From: Clostridia bacterium
GTDB taxonomy: Bacteria > Bacillota > Clostridia > Christensenellales > CAG-138
Assembly: GCA_017407205.1 (NCBI GenBank)
Contig: JAFQXA010000034.1
Coordinates: 1-35,583 of the forward strand
Length of the DNA stretch: 35,583 nt
Direction: 5' to 3'
Below, piece by piece: positions 7,887 to 15,927 of the stretch. Below the pieces are notes generated by a model, which did not search any database, was not told where the DNA came from, and saw only the letters and a program-made list of their open reading frames with translations. Both the position numbers and the translations under genes were made by a program. How positions within the stretch are numbered: position 1 is the first letter of the stretch; each line of letters begins with the position of its first letter.

Positions 7887-8777
7887 TTAGCTCACGAGTT
7901 TATATAATTCTTCTATATATTGATTTTCAAATTTTTTCGTTGCCTCTTCATTTTCAACCGTCGGAATCAAGCCTATCTTGCATAACTTTTCTGTTTGTTC
8001 CTTATCAAAAAGTTCGTCGATAAATGCAGTTGCAAGTTCTCTTCTTTTTCCGTCAAGCGTATCCGAAATTCCCAAAAACTGCAAAAGCCTTTCTTCTTCA
8101 ATTATCGGTATTGCATCAACCATAAAGCCCTTGCCCGATTCATACTTTCTCACATATGTGCCGAGTGTTCCCGCATCCACAACCGTAAGCTGTGCTTTCC
8201 CCGTTAAAAACTCCTCGTTTTCGGAGATATTCTCCATAAGAAAATCAATGTTTTGGCGGCTGAATTCAATATTGTCTTTTTGCAATTTTTCACTGTTGCC
8301 TACCAGAAAACTTCCCGATAATGCGTAGGGAACCGCTCGCCGTTCACCGTTTTCACTGCCGTATTTTGAAGTGTCAAACAAATATGTTTTTTCTCGGTAC
8401 ACGGCACTTTTGATGGGAACAGAATCAATGAGCGAAAGTGGAAAAGAATAAATATCAGCACTTTCGCCACGGCCTATGCGTTCTTCGTACTCATCCGTTG
8501 TCATCGTAAGGCTTTCTATGAACACACCCTTATTCTTCTTTTCAAACTTCTTGGAATAATCCGAAAAGTAGCTGCTAAGACTTCCGGAAAACGGTTTGAA
8601 TTCAACGATATGCCATAGCGTAAGTACGTGCGTTTCATCAGGCATTTTACGCTTCAGCCATTCATTGTACATATTATCCTCAAAATGCATGGATATTTTT
8701 TGCGGCATAAACACGAGGTATGCTACAGCCACAACCAAAATCAACGCCTGTATTATCAATAAAGCTTTGTTTTTCAA
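7887..8777 (-). CDS. Membrane-anchored extracellular solute-binding-like protein
   Basis: 296 residues. An N-terminal signal anchor (about 5-24, LLIIQALILVVAVAYLVF) has no lipobox. The rest resembles family 1 ABC solute-binding proteins: LTLWHIVEFKPFSG, then YSKKFEKKNKGVFIESLTM, then RIGRGESADIYSFP, i.e. the usual beta strand, helix and 'GEAPDI'-like pattern. No permease or ATPase gene is adjacent, so the role is unclear: an orphan receptor, or a binding protein using a shared ATPase. The start is TTG (8775-8777), with GGGGGTG as a possible ribosome binding site formed by the 3' arm of a terminator stem. The gene lies between tmk and murB. Confidence is high that the gene is real, moderate for the family. 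Confidence 0.75.
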   Translation of the reverse strand: MKNKALLIIQALILVVAVAYLVFMPQKISMHFEDNMYNEWLKRKMPDETHVLTLWHIVEFKPFSGSLSSYFSDYSKKFEKKNKGVFIESLTMTTDEYEERIGRGESADIYSFPLSLIDSVPIKSAVYREKTYLFDTSKYGSENGERRAVPYALSGSFLVGNSEKLQKDNIEFSRQNIDFLMENISENEEFLTGKAQLTVVDAGTLGTYVRKYESGKGFMVDAIPIIEEERLLQFLGISDTLDGKRRELATAFIDELFDKEQTEKLCKIGLIPTVENEEATKKFENQYIEELYKLVS

Positions 8778-8809
8778 AAAAACACCCCCGCAAAATATTA
8801 TGCAGGGGG
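8776..8809 (-). terminator. Intrinsic terminator overlapping the next gene's start signals
   Basis: Minus-strand stem CCCCC-TGC / GCA-GGGGG (arms in 8785-8792 and 8801-8809, one bulged A) followed by TGTTTTTTTG. It lies after tmk. The U-tract contains the TTG start of the downstream gene, and the 3' arm provides the only purine-rich ribosome-binding-like sequence. Confidence 0.8.
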
Positions 8810-8820
8810 AAAACTTAAAA

Positions 8821-9498
8821 TCATATTATTGAACTGTTTTTAAGTATTTCAAGCACTTTTTCGGAAATAACTTCGGGAGCTAAGAACACTCCGTCTTCCA
8901 TACAGGACACAACCTTTATATCGTCACACCTGTCTGCATACTCAAGATACTTTTCTCTTGCTCTGAACTGTATGCTGTTTGATGCTTCGTATACATCCTT
9001 TCCCTCTCCAACATAGGAACGGAATCCCTTTTTTAAAACATTCTTTGAAGCCTGCGATTGGTCAACATCAAAGAAAAGATTCAGGTCAGGCTTTACAAGC
9101 CCCAATTCATTATATTCAAGATTATATACAAACTCCAATGTATCGTATTCTTTGTTTGCATCAATATCCCTTATGCTCTGGTATACTGCGTTGCTCAATA
9201 CATATCTGTTTATTACAAGGAAGTCCGTTTCGCCGTCCTTATAACCTTGCATTGCTTTGAATCTGTCCATAGCAAACCACAAAGCCATGCTCTTTGCATC
9301 AACCTCGTCAGCCCTTACACCATCTGCCGCGGTTAGGAATCTTCCAACTTCCTTGCCGAAAAAGCTGTCATATACGGGAAACTCCATTGAAGCTACCGTG
9401 TAGCCCATATTTTCAAGTGCCTGTTTTAATAATTTAAACTGAACACTCTTTCCGCTTCCGTCAATGCCTTCTATTGCAATCGTTTTTGTCAAAGCCAT
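8821..9498 (-). CDS. tmk: Thymidylate kinase family protein
   Basis: P-loop kinase, probably phosphorylating dTMP to dTDP. 225 residues. Walker A is EGIDGSGKS (10-18). The dNMP-binding region follows (FAMDRFKAM, about 75-83), and KPDLNLFFDVD (136-146) matches the family's hydrophobic strand. The motif that is usually DR(Y/H/F) reads NRY at 97-99 (VINRYVLSNAVYQ), so the conserved Asp is replaced by Asn. GGAG stands eight bases before ATG. It lies 52 bases downstream of priA and is followed by a terminator, so it is probably the last gene of the yicC-to-tmk unit. A related deoxynucleoside kinase cannot be excluded. Confidence 0.88.
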   Translation of the reverse strand: MALTKTIAIEGIDGSGKSVQFKLLKQALENMGYTVASMEFPVYDSFFGKEVGRFLTAADGVRADEVDAKSMALWFAMDRFKAMQGYKDGETDFLVINRYVLSNAVYQSIRDIDANKEYDTLEFVYNLEYNELGLVKPDLNLFFDVDQSQASKNVLKKGFRSYVGEGKDVYEASNSIQFRAREKYLEYADRCDDIKVVSCMEDGVFLAPEVISEKVLEILKNSSII

Positions 9499-9550
9499 AA
9501 TATTACTCCTGCTTGTTATATCTCATTCTACATTTTAGCACAAATTCATG

Positions 9551-11830
9551 TTAAATCATATCGTTTGGATTAATTTCACTACTCAACAGCAGCTCACAAG
9601 GATGCTCTTCAAGATATTCATAAACCGCATTTAAGACCTGTGCAGTGTTCTTCGTGCGTGCAAGCTTTATCATAATAACGTAACGATAAAGCCCCTCCCT
9701 CTTTTTTATCGGTGCAGGTGCTGAATACATAAGCATCAGCTCAGCCTCGTTTGCCTCTTGGCTTGCGAGTACATTCTTTATCACCTTTTCAAGTGCGACC
9801 AGATACTTTTCTGATTTTGCCGAAAGCTCCTCCTCATTCTCGCCAACGAATAAAAGCCTTAAAAACAGCGAATACGGCGGAAACATCGAAGAACGTCTTA
9901 TTGCAGTTTCCTTTGCGTAAAAGCCCTCATAATCGTGATTTGAAGCCGAAATTATTGCACTGTGGTCGGGACAGTATGTCTGTATTACCACCTCACCGCC
10001 CGATTTTTCGCTATCCCTGCCGGCTCTGCCTGCAACCTGGGTGAGAAGTTGGAAAGTACGCTCTGCACTCCTGTAATCGGAATGGAAAAGTGAAGCATCT
10101 GCCGCGATTACACCGACCAAGGTTACATTCTTTATGTCAAGCCCTTTTGCGACCATCTGTGTTCCTATCAAGACTTGCGCTTCACCGTTATAAAACTTGT
10201 TCAAAATCTCATAATGAGCATTCTTTGTGCGAGTTGTATCCATGTCCATTCGAAGCGTTTTAATTTCAGGAAACAGAAGTTTCACTTGTTCTTCCACCTG
10301 CTGTGTACCAACGCCAAATGACTTTATATAGGGGCTTGAGCACTCTGGGCATTTCTTTGGAAGAGGCTCACTGTGTCCGCAATAGTGGCACTTCAATCTA
10401 TTGCTGTACTTATGATATACAAGGCTTACATCGCAGTTCGGGCACTTGAATACATAGCCGCAGCTTCTGCACGAAACAAAAGTTGAATATCCGCGTCTGT
10501 TTATAAAAAGTATCGCCTGCTCGCCTTTATTGAAGCAATCAGTAAGCGAATTCACAAGCTTTGTGCTGAATATTGAATTGTTGCCGTTTTGGAATTCTTC
10601 ACGCATATCGACAATTTCAACATTCGGCATTTTATGTGCATTTGCACGGTTTTTAAGCGTAAGCAAAGTATATTTGCCCATCTTGGCTTTCATATAGCTT
10701 TCTATTTTAGGAGTTGCACTTCCAAGCACAACAACCGAACCTGTCAATTTTGCTCGCCTTATTGCAATTTCATTTGCGGAATATCTCGGTGAATGTTCTG
10801 ATGAATATGAGCTTTCATGCTCCTCATCTATAACAATAAGTCTTAATCTTTGAAGCGGTGCAAAAACAGCACTTCTTGCACCTACAACAACATCCGCTTT
10901 GTCAAGAAGTATTCTTCGCCATTCATCATAACGCTCACCGTGTGATAACCTGCTGTGCAAAACCGCCACACGTTCACCGAATCTGCCCTTTATGCGCTCA
11001 ACAGTTTGGGGAGTGAGTGATATTTCGGGAACTAAAAGTATTGCCTGTCCGCCCTCGCCTATCACCTTTGCAATTGCCTGCATATACACTTCCGTCTTAC
11101 CGCTTCCCGTAACACCGTGAAGCAAAAATACTCCACTTTTTTTATCAAGTCCGTCACATATTGCATCAAAGGCTGATTGTTGTTCTTCAAGCAACATAAG
11201 CGGTTTGGTGGATATTATATTTATATCGGCATACGGGTCACGAAACAGCACATGATCACTTTTTACGAGAATACCCTTTTTTAAAAGTGCATTCACGGCA
11301 GCGGATGCATTCGGTATAAACGCACAAATATCTTTAACCGACATTTTGGAATTAACTTGAGCTAAAAGCTCTATAATCTCAAGCTGTTTGGGTGATTTTA
11401 CTGCTCCGTTTTTAGACATTAAGCTCGCTTTTACATCATCAACAGTGATACCCTCTTTGAGCATAACAAGAGCTTCGGTCTTTTCTTTTATTCTGCCACC
11501 GCGAAGCTGTGCAGGAATCATCACACGTAACGCCATACTCAAGAGGCATTTATATCGTTCCTTCATCCAATACGCAAGCTCTATCTGATCATTTTTCAAG
11601 ACCGCATACGGTTCAAGCGTTTTTATAATTCTTTTTATCTGAACATTTGAAACTTCACATTCGTCTGTTATTTCAAGAACATAGCCTTCGATTTTTTTAT
11701 TACCTGCACCAAACGGCACCAAAACTCGCTGTCCGCGCAAAACAGAAAGCTCTTCATTATCAAAACAGTAAGTGAAGAGCTTGTCTACATTCGTATTCGC
11801 TATATCTACCAAGACTTTTGCGTACAACAT
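9551..11830 (-). CDS. priA: Primosomal protein N' (replication restart helicase PriA)
   Basis: 3'-5' superfamily 2 helicase that recognises stalled forks and reloads the replicative helicase. 759 residues. The N-terminal 3'-binding domain (AKVLVDIANTNVDKLFTY) is followed by a winged helix, Walker A GVTGSGKT (239-246), DEEH (335-338), and eight zinc-binding cysteines in four CxxC pairs in the stretch CRSCGYVFKCPNC through CPEC. Motifs FINRRGYS and QVAGRAGR are intact. ATG starts six bases after the coaBC stop and lacks a good ribosome binding site, suggesting translational coupling. Confidence 0.97.
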   Translation of the reverse strand: MLYAKVLVDIANTNVDKLFTYCFDNEELSVLRGQRVLVPFGAGNKKIEGYVLEITDECEVSNVQIKRIIKTLEPYAVLKNDQIELAYWMKERYKCLLSMALRVMIPAQLRGGRIKEKTEALVMLKEGITVDDVKASLMSKNGAVKSPKQLEIIELLAQVNSKMSVKDICAFIPNASAAVNALLKKGILVKSDHVLFRDPYADINIISTKPLMLLEEQQSAFDAICDGLDKKSGVFLLHGVTGSGKTEVYMQAIAKVIGEGGQAILLVPEISLTPQTVERIKGRFGERVAVLHSRLSHGERYDEWRRILLDKADVVVGARSAVFAPLQRLRLIVIDEEHESSYSSEHSPRYSANEIAIRRAKLTGSVVVLGSATPKIESYMKAKMGKYTLLTLKNRANAHKMPNVEIVDMREEFQNGNNSIFSTKLVNSLTDCFNKGEQAILFINRRGYSTFVSCRSCGYVFKCPNCDVSLVYHKYSNRLKCHYCGHSEPLPKKCPECSSPYIKSFGVGTQQVEEQVKLLFPEIKTLRMDMDTTRTKNAHYEILNKFYNGEAQVLIGTQMVAKGLDIKNVTLVGVIAADASLFHSDYRSAERTFQLLTQVAGRAGRDSEKSGGEVVIQTYCPDHSAIISASNHDYEGFYAKETAIRRSSMFPPYSLFLRLLFVGENEEELSAKSEKYLVALEKVIKNVLASQEANEAELMLMYSAPAPIKKREGLYRYVIMIKLARTKNTAQVLNAVYEYLEEHPCELLLSSEINPNDMI

Positions 11831-11836
11831 TTCAAA

Positions 11837-13015
11837 TCAAAAAAGTCTGTCTAAAAGCCAATGGGCTATAAGATTCTTATTTTTCACACCGGAAAACTCA
11901 CTTCGTCCGTCAGCATAAATAAGCGTTATTGCATTATCATCGGAACCGAAAGCTATTTCCTTGTTTGATACATCATTAAGAGCAATGCAGTCTATGCCCT
12001 TTTTAGCAAGCTTTGCAGAAGCGTTGCTTTCGTGATTATCTGTTTCAGCCGCAAAGCCCATTATTTTACGCTCGCCCTTATTCTGCGCAACCGTCTTTAA
12101 TATATCAGCCGTCTTTTTAAGCTTTAATTCCAGGAACTCGGAATCACCTTTTTTAATCTTTGAGTCGTGAACAACCGACGGTGTAAAGTCAGCAGGTGCT
12201 GCCGCCATTATCAGTGCATCGGCATTTTCAAAATGCGTCTTCACAGCCTCCAGAAGGTCAGCTGATGATGTAATATCAACCCTCGTTATTGACTCGTCCG
12301 TTTTTAAATTGACCGGGCCTGTTATAAGTGTAACACGTGCTCCGCGTTCTTTTGCAGCGTTTGCTATTGCAAAGCCCATCTTGCCTGATGAACGGTTTGT
12401 AATGTATCTTACAGGGTCGATCATCTCAACAGTAGGACCCGCTGTTACTACTATATGTTTGCCCTCAAGGTCACGCTTGATTTTCAAAGCCTCTGTTATG
12501 CGCTGTGCTATTACTGCAGTGTCAGCCAACCGTCCGACACCTGTGTCGCCGCAAGCCAAAATTCCAGATTCAGGCTCGATGAAAGCACAGCCACGTTTTT
12601 TCAGGATCTCTATATTTTCCTGAACAACAGGATTTAAATACATTGCACTGTTCATTGCAGGAGCAATGAATACAGGAGCTTTAGCAGCCAGAACCGTTGT
12701 TGTGAGCATATCGTCTGCTATGCCGTGTGCCATCTTTCCCAAAACATCGGCACTGCAGGGAGCAATCAAAAATGCATCGGCTTTTTTTGCAAGCTCAATA
12801 TGTGCAACAACGCCCGAAACCTTCTCTTCCAAAACATCAGTATATACAGGATTTCCCGATAATGTTTCCAAAGTCAGGGGCGTTATAAAAGCTTCACCGC
12901 CTTTTGTAAGGATAACGCGAACATCAACACCGCTTTTCTTAAGCCTGCTTATTATATCGCAAGCCTTGTATGCTGATATTGATCCTGTTATTCCTACTAC
13001 AACGGTTTTTGTCAC
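11837..13015 (-). CDS. coaBC: Bifunctional phosphopantothenoylcysteine decarboxylase / phosphopantothenate-cysteine ligase
   Basis: Two steps of coenzyme A synthesis. 392 residues. The CoaC half (about 1-180) has VGITGSISAYKA, the active-site His in VVAHIELAKKAD, APAMNSAMY with the substrate-binding Asn, and the flexible-flap Cys in GILACGDTGVGR. The CoaB half starts at HIVVTAGPTVEMIDPVR and contains NRSSGKMG and the lysines of SKIKK. The GTG start (13013-13015) overlaps the rpoZ TGA, so the two are translationally coupled. Confidence 0.96.
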   Translation of the reverse strand: MTKTVVVGITGSISAYKACDIISRLKKSGVDVRVILTKGGEAFITPLTLETLSGNPVYTDVLEEKVSGVVAHIELAKKADAFLIAPCSADVLGKMAHGIADDMLTTTVLAAKAPVFIAPAMNSAMYLNPVVQENIEILKKRGCAFIEPESGILACGDTGVGRLADTAVIAQRITEALKIKRDLEGKHIVVTAGPTVEMIDPVRYITNRSSGKMGFAIANAAKERGARVTLITGPVNLKTDESITRVDITSSADLLEAVKTHFENADALIMAAAPADFTPSVVHDSKIKKGDSEFLELKLKKTADILKTVAQNKGERKIMGFAAETDNHESNASAKLAKKGIDCIALNDVSNKEIAFGSDDNAITLIYADGRSEFSGVKNKNLIAHWLLDRLF

Positions 13016-13212
13016 TTTGTATATTCCTCCGAGAACGCTATATCAAGCTTGTCGTTATAGATTTCTTCAACTGCAACGGAAACGGGCTTATTGTCGCCAA
13101 TACGTTCGGGCTGTTCAAGAAGCTGTCTTGCTCTTTTTGCAACAACAGTAACCAACATATAACGGCAACCGACTTTTTCCTGAATATCGTTCAATGCAGG
13201 TTTGTTCATCAT
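13012..13212 (-). CDS. rpoZ: RNA polymerase omega subunit
   Basis: 66 residues, short Firmicute omega. Visible features are CRYMLVTVVAKRARQLLE, the omega helix that clamps the beta' C-terminus, and KPVSVAVEEI, the typical conserved follow-up. Omega helps RNA polymerase assembly. It starts two bases after the gmk stop and overlaps coaBC by four bases. The gmk-rpoZ-coaBC-priA order is the classical one. Confidence 0.94.
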   Translation of the reverse strand: MMNKPALNDIQEKVGCRYMLVTVVAKRARQLLEQPERIGDNKPVSVAVEEIYNDKLDIAFSEEYTK

Positions 13213-13214
13213 AA

Positions 13215-13838
13215 TTACTCATTACCTCCAAGTATCTTATTTGTTATGTCAGTATTTCTGAAAACACGAAGATGCTCTGCCTTTATAATGGATTCAACAT
13301 CACTTACAGCCTTTAAAAGGACCGAGTTAATAACTACATAGTCATACTTTGTAATGTACTTCAACTCTTCAAAAGCCTGTGCAAAACGTTTTTCGACTGC
13401 CTCCTGCGACTCCGTTCCTCTGCCAATCAAGCGACTCTTCAAAGTACTCATTGACGGAGGTGCTATAAAAACAGTAACTGCATCGGGAAATGTTTCCTTA
13501 ACACGCATTGCACCCTGAACATCGATTTCAAGTATTATATCATTACCTGCGCGAAGCTCTTCCTCTACATATGCACGGGGTGTGCCGTAATAATTCATTC
13601 CGAATACATCGACATACTCCAAAAACTCATTATTTTTTATCATCTTTTCAAACTCTTCCTTAGTCTTAAAGAAGTAGTTTACACCCTCGATTTCATCCTT
13701 GCGGGGTTCTCTTGTCGTTGCTGAAACCGACACCTTGAAATTCTTGTTGTTTTCAAGCAAGCACTTGCAAACAGTACCCTTGCCTACGCCCGACGGGCCT
13801 GAAATCACTATAAGAAGACCTTCTCTGTTATTACGCAT
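13215..13838 (-). CDS. gmk: Guanylate kinase
   Basis: Phosphorylates GMP to GDP with ATP. 207 residues. P-loop SGPSGVGKGT near residues 13-22; GMP-binding TTREPRKDEIEGVNYFF; EIDVQGA; and the lid IGRGTES with arginines. GGAAAGGG precedes ATG. It lies 38 bases downstream of yicC; that gap is too short for remA, which usually sits here in Firmicutes. Confidence 0.96.
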   Translation of the reverse strand: MRNNREGLLIVISGPSGVGKGTVCKCLLENNKNFKVSVSATTREPRKDEIEGVNYFFKTKEEFEKMIKNNEFLEYVDVFGMNYYGTPRAYVEEELRAGNDIILEIDVQGAMRVKETFPDAVTVFIAPPSMSTLKSRLIGRGTESQEAVEKRFAQAFEELKYITKYDYVVINSVLLKAVSDVESIIKAEHLRVFRNTDITNKILGGNE

Positions 13839-13876
13839 ATTTTCCCTTTCCTGTACGCTTTTTTAGTATTTAAAGC

Positions 13877-14755
13877 TTATTCAATATTTTGAACTTGCTC
13901 TCTTATCTTTTCAACTTCTGCCTTGCCGTCAATTACGAAAGCAACAATTTCTCCATCGTTCGCCTTGGAGCCTATTGTGTTGAATTCCCTGTTCATTTCC
14001 TGAACCAGAAAATCAAGCTTTCTGCCCGTAGCTTCACTTGATGCCAAAAGCTCTTTCATACCCTTTACATGACTTGTGAGTCTTACAGTCTCCTCATCAA
14101 TGCTTGCTTTGTCAGCAAAAATCGCAACCTCTGTTGCAAGACGCTGCTGATCAACCGTTACGGAAGAAAGCAACTTTTCTATTCGTTCTGAAAGCTTTGC
14201 TCTGTATTCTTCTACAACCTGAGGAGCTCTCTTTTCGATCTGTGCTCTCAGCGCATCTATCGTATCAAGACGGTTCAAAAGATCATTTGCAAGCCTTTCT
14301 CCCTCTTTTGCACGCATTGCCTTGAGCTCATCTATTGCCATGTTCAAAGCCTCTTTTGACAGTGAAACAAGTGCTTCCCTGTCTTCCTCTGCACTCACTA
14401 CCGTCAACACATCCTGAAAACGCAAGGCTGATGTGAGTTTCAGATCATTCTCAAGCTCAAACTCATCGGTTGCAATTTTTGCGGCTTCAAGATACGCAGA
14501 CAACAGCCCTTTATCTATCTCTACCGTCTTGCTGTCATTTCTTAAATTACGGTAATTTACATAAACATCTACGTGTCCCCTTGAAAGACGCTCGGATAAT
14601 TCTGCCCTGAAAACATCCTCCAAAAAGTTTATCTGCCTTGGCATACGGTAACCAATATCCAGATAGCGATGATTTACACTCTTTAATTCTATCGTTATTT
14701 CACGACCTTCCGCTTGTGCAGTACCTCTGCCAAAGCCTGTCATGCTACTAACCAT
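13877..14755 (-). CDS. yicC: YicC/YloC family endoribonuclease
   Basis: 292 residues from the chosen start. The frame is open 16 codons further upstream, but GGAGGAG lies five bases before the ATG at 14753-14755 and the family begins with the same MVSSMTGFGRG motif. It has the N-terminal YicC-like domain (ELKSVNHRYLDI) and the C-terminal DUF1732 domain ending NTIGSKANDGEIV with a last helix. YicC proteins are ring-forming RNases implicated in RNA turnover. First gene of the yicC-gmk-rpoZ-coaBC-priA-tmk unit, with its own promoter. Confidence 0.94.
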   Translation of the reverse strand: MVSSMTGFGRGTAQAEGREITIELKSVNHRYLDIGYRMPRQINFLEDVFRAELSERLSRGHVDVYVNYRNLRNDSKTVEIDKGLLSAYLEAAKIATDEFELENDLKLTSALRFQDVLTVVSAEEDREALVSLSKEALNMAIDELKAMRAKEGERLANDLLNRLDTIDALRAQIEKRAPQVVEEYRAKLSERIEKLLSSVTVDQQRLATEVAIFADKASIDEETVRLTSHVKGMKELLASSEATGRKLDFLVQEMNREFNTIGSKANDGEIVAFVIDGKAEVEKIREQVQNIE

Positions 14756-14785
14756 CGAAACTCCTCCAATTTTACTTGAATAGTA

Positions 14786-14814
14786 ATTATAGCACATTTT
14801 CAAGTATTTGTATA
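14786..14814 (-). promoter_or_regulatory. Promoter of yicC with flanking palindrome
   Basis: Minus-strand TATACA (14809-14814), 17-bp spacer, TATAAT (14786-14791) preceded by TGTGC, an extended -10. Inverted repeats ACTTGAA (14774-14780) and TTCAAGT (14799-14805) flank the -10 with an 18-bp gap, which could be an operator or only a weak stem in the DNA. Confidence 0.7.
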
Positions 14815-14832
14815 GTTTATAAACGCTTTTAT

Positions 14833-15927
14833 TTATTCCTCATATATACGCACCGGGCGTGATGTAAGCCTGCACAGAATTTCGTTTTTATTGCACTTTG
14901 CCAGCTTTGCGGCTTCTTCAACGGAAAGCGTATTATCGCTTCCGTCACCGTAAATTATTACGGTATCTCCTACCTGAACATCATCAACATCCGTAACATC
15001 TGCAACACATTGATCCATGCACATAATGCCGATAAGCGAGCACTTCTTTCCCCTTATTGTAACATAGCTCTTTCCGCCAAGCGCTCTCGGATAACCGTCT
15101 GCATAACCGAAAGGCAATGTTGCAATCTTCATATCACGGTCTGCACAAAACTCAAAGTCATAGCCCACGCCTTCACCCTCTTTTATCGCTCTGAGCCTTG
15201 CAATTTTAGTTTGCATACTCATTATGGGCTTCACCTTAAACTCTTCGTCTTCATAGCTTTTCATGCCGTAAAGTACAGCCCCAGGTCTTATCATATCAAG
15301 CCTGAAATCGGGGTAATCCACCGCACTTATGCTATCCGCAATATGCCTGTATTTAAATGTGTATCCTTTATCCTGAAGGTCGTTTACTATATTCAAAAAG
15401 CGTTCAAGCTGAATTTCATCAGATGCTCTGTCTTTTAATGCAAGGTGGGAATATATACCCTCTTTACAAACATTTTCAACCTCGCATATTTTCAAAAGCT
15501 CATTTATATCATCAGTTCCCAAACGGTTAAAGCCCGTTTCCACTTTAAGATGAACCTTTGCCGTCTTTTCAAACTCTCTCGCTGCCTCGCTTAAGATCAT
15601 AGCCTGCGAATAAGAAAACACAGTCAGCGTAATATCGTTTTGGACGGCCGTTTTCAAAAGATAGTCGGGCGTATAACCGAGAACAAAAAGCGGAGCATCG
15701 GGAAACGATTTTCTTATTTCAAGTGCTTCTTCAAGCCTTGCTACCGCCAGGTATGATGCCCCATGTGAAAGCAAAACGGGCGCAACCTCTTTTGCACCGT
15801 GTCCGTAAGCGTTTGCTTTAACAACAGCCATTATGGCTACATTGTTTCCGACAAGCTTTGAAAGTGCATCAAGGTTTTCGCCCAGCTTCTTCAGCGACAC
15901 ATATATTCTTGTATCGCCTGCTATCAT
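14833..15927 (-). CDS. alr: Alanine racemase
   Basis: PLP enzyme making D-alanine for peptidoglycan. 364 residues from the chosen start. The frame is open 21 codons further up, but GGAG lies eight bases before the ATG at 15925-15927 and that ATG overlaps the TGA of the upstream peptidase (ATGA). The PLP lysine is K37 in AVVKANAYGHG; GYADGYPRAL contains the second catalytic tyrosine; MCMDQC is the conserved substrate-side loop. Together with the two upstream hydrolases it forms a coupled trio. A gap with the yicC promoter follows. Confidence 0.95.
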   Translation of the reverse strand: MIAGDTRIYVSLKKLGENLDALSKLVGNNVAIMAVVKANAYGHGAKEVAPVLLSHGASYLAVARLEEALEIRKSFPDAPLFVLGYTPDYLLKTAVQNDITLTVFSYSQAMILSEAAREFEKTAKVHLKVETGFNRLGTDDINELLKICEVENVCKEGIYSHLALKDRASDEIQLERFLNIVNDLQDKGYTFKYRHIADSISAVDYPDFRLDMIRPGAVLYGMKSYEDEEFKVKPIMSMQTKIARLRAIKEGEGVGYDFEFCADRDMKIATLPFGYADGYPRALGGKSYVTIRGKKCSLIGIMCMDQCVADVTDVDDVQVGDTVIIYGDGSDNTLSVEEAAKLAKCNKNEILCRLTSRPVRIYEE

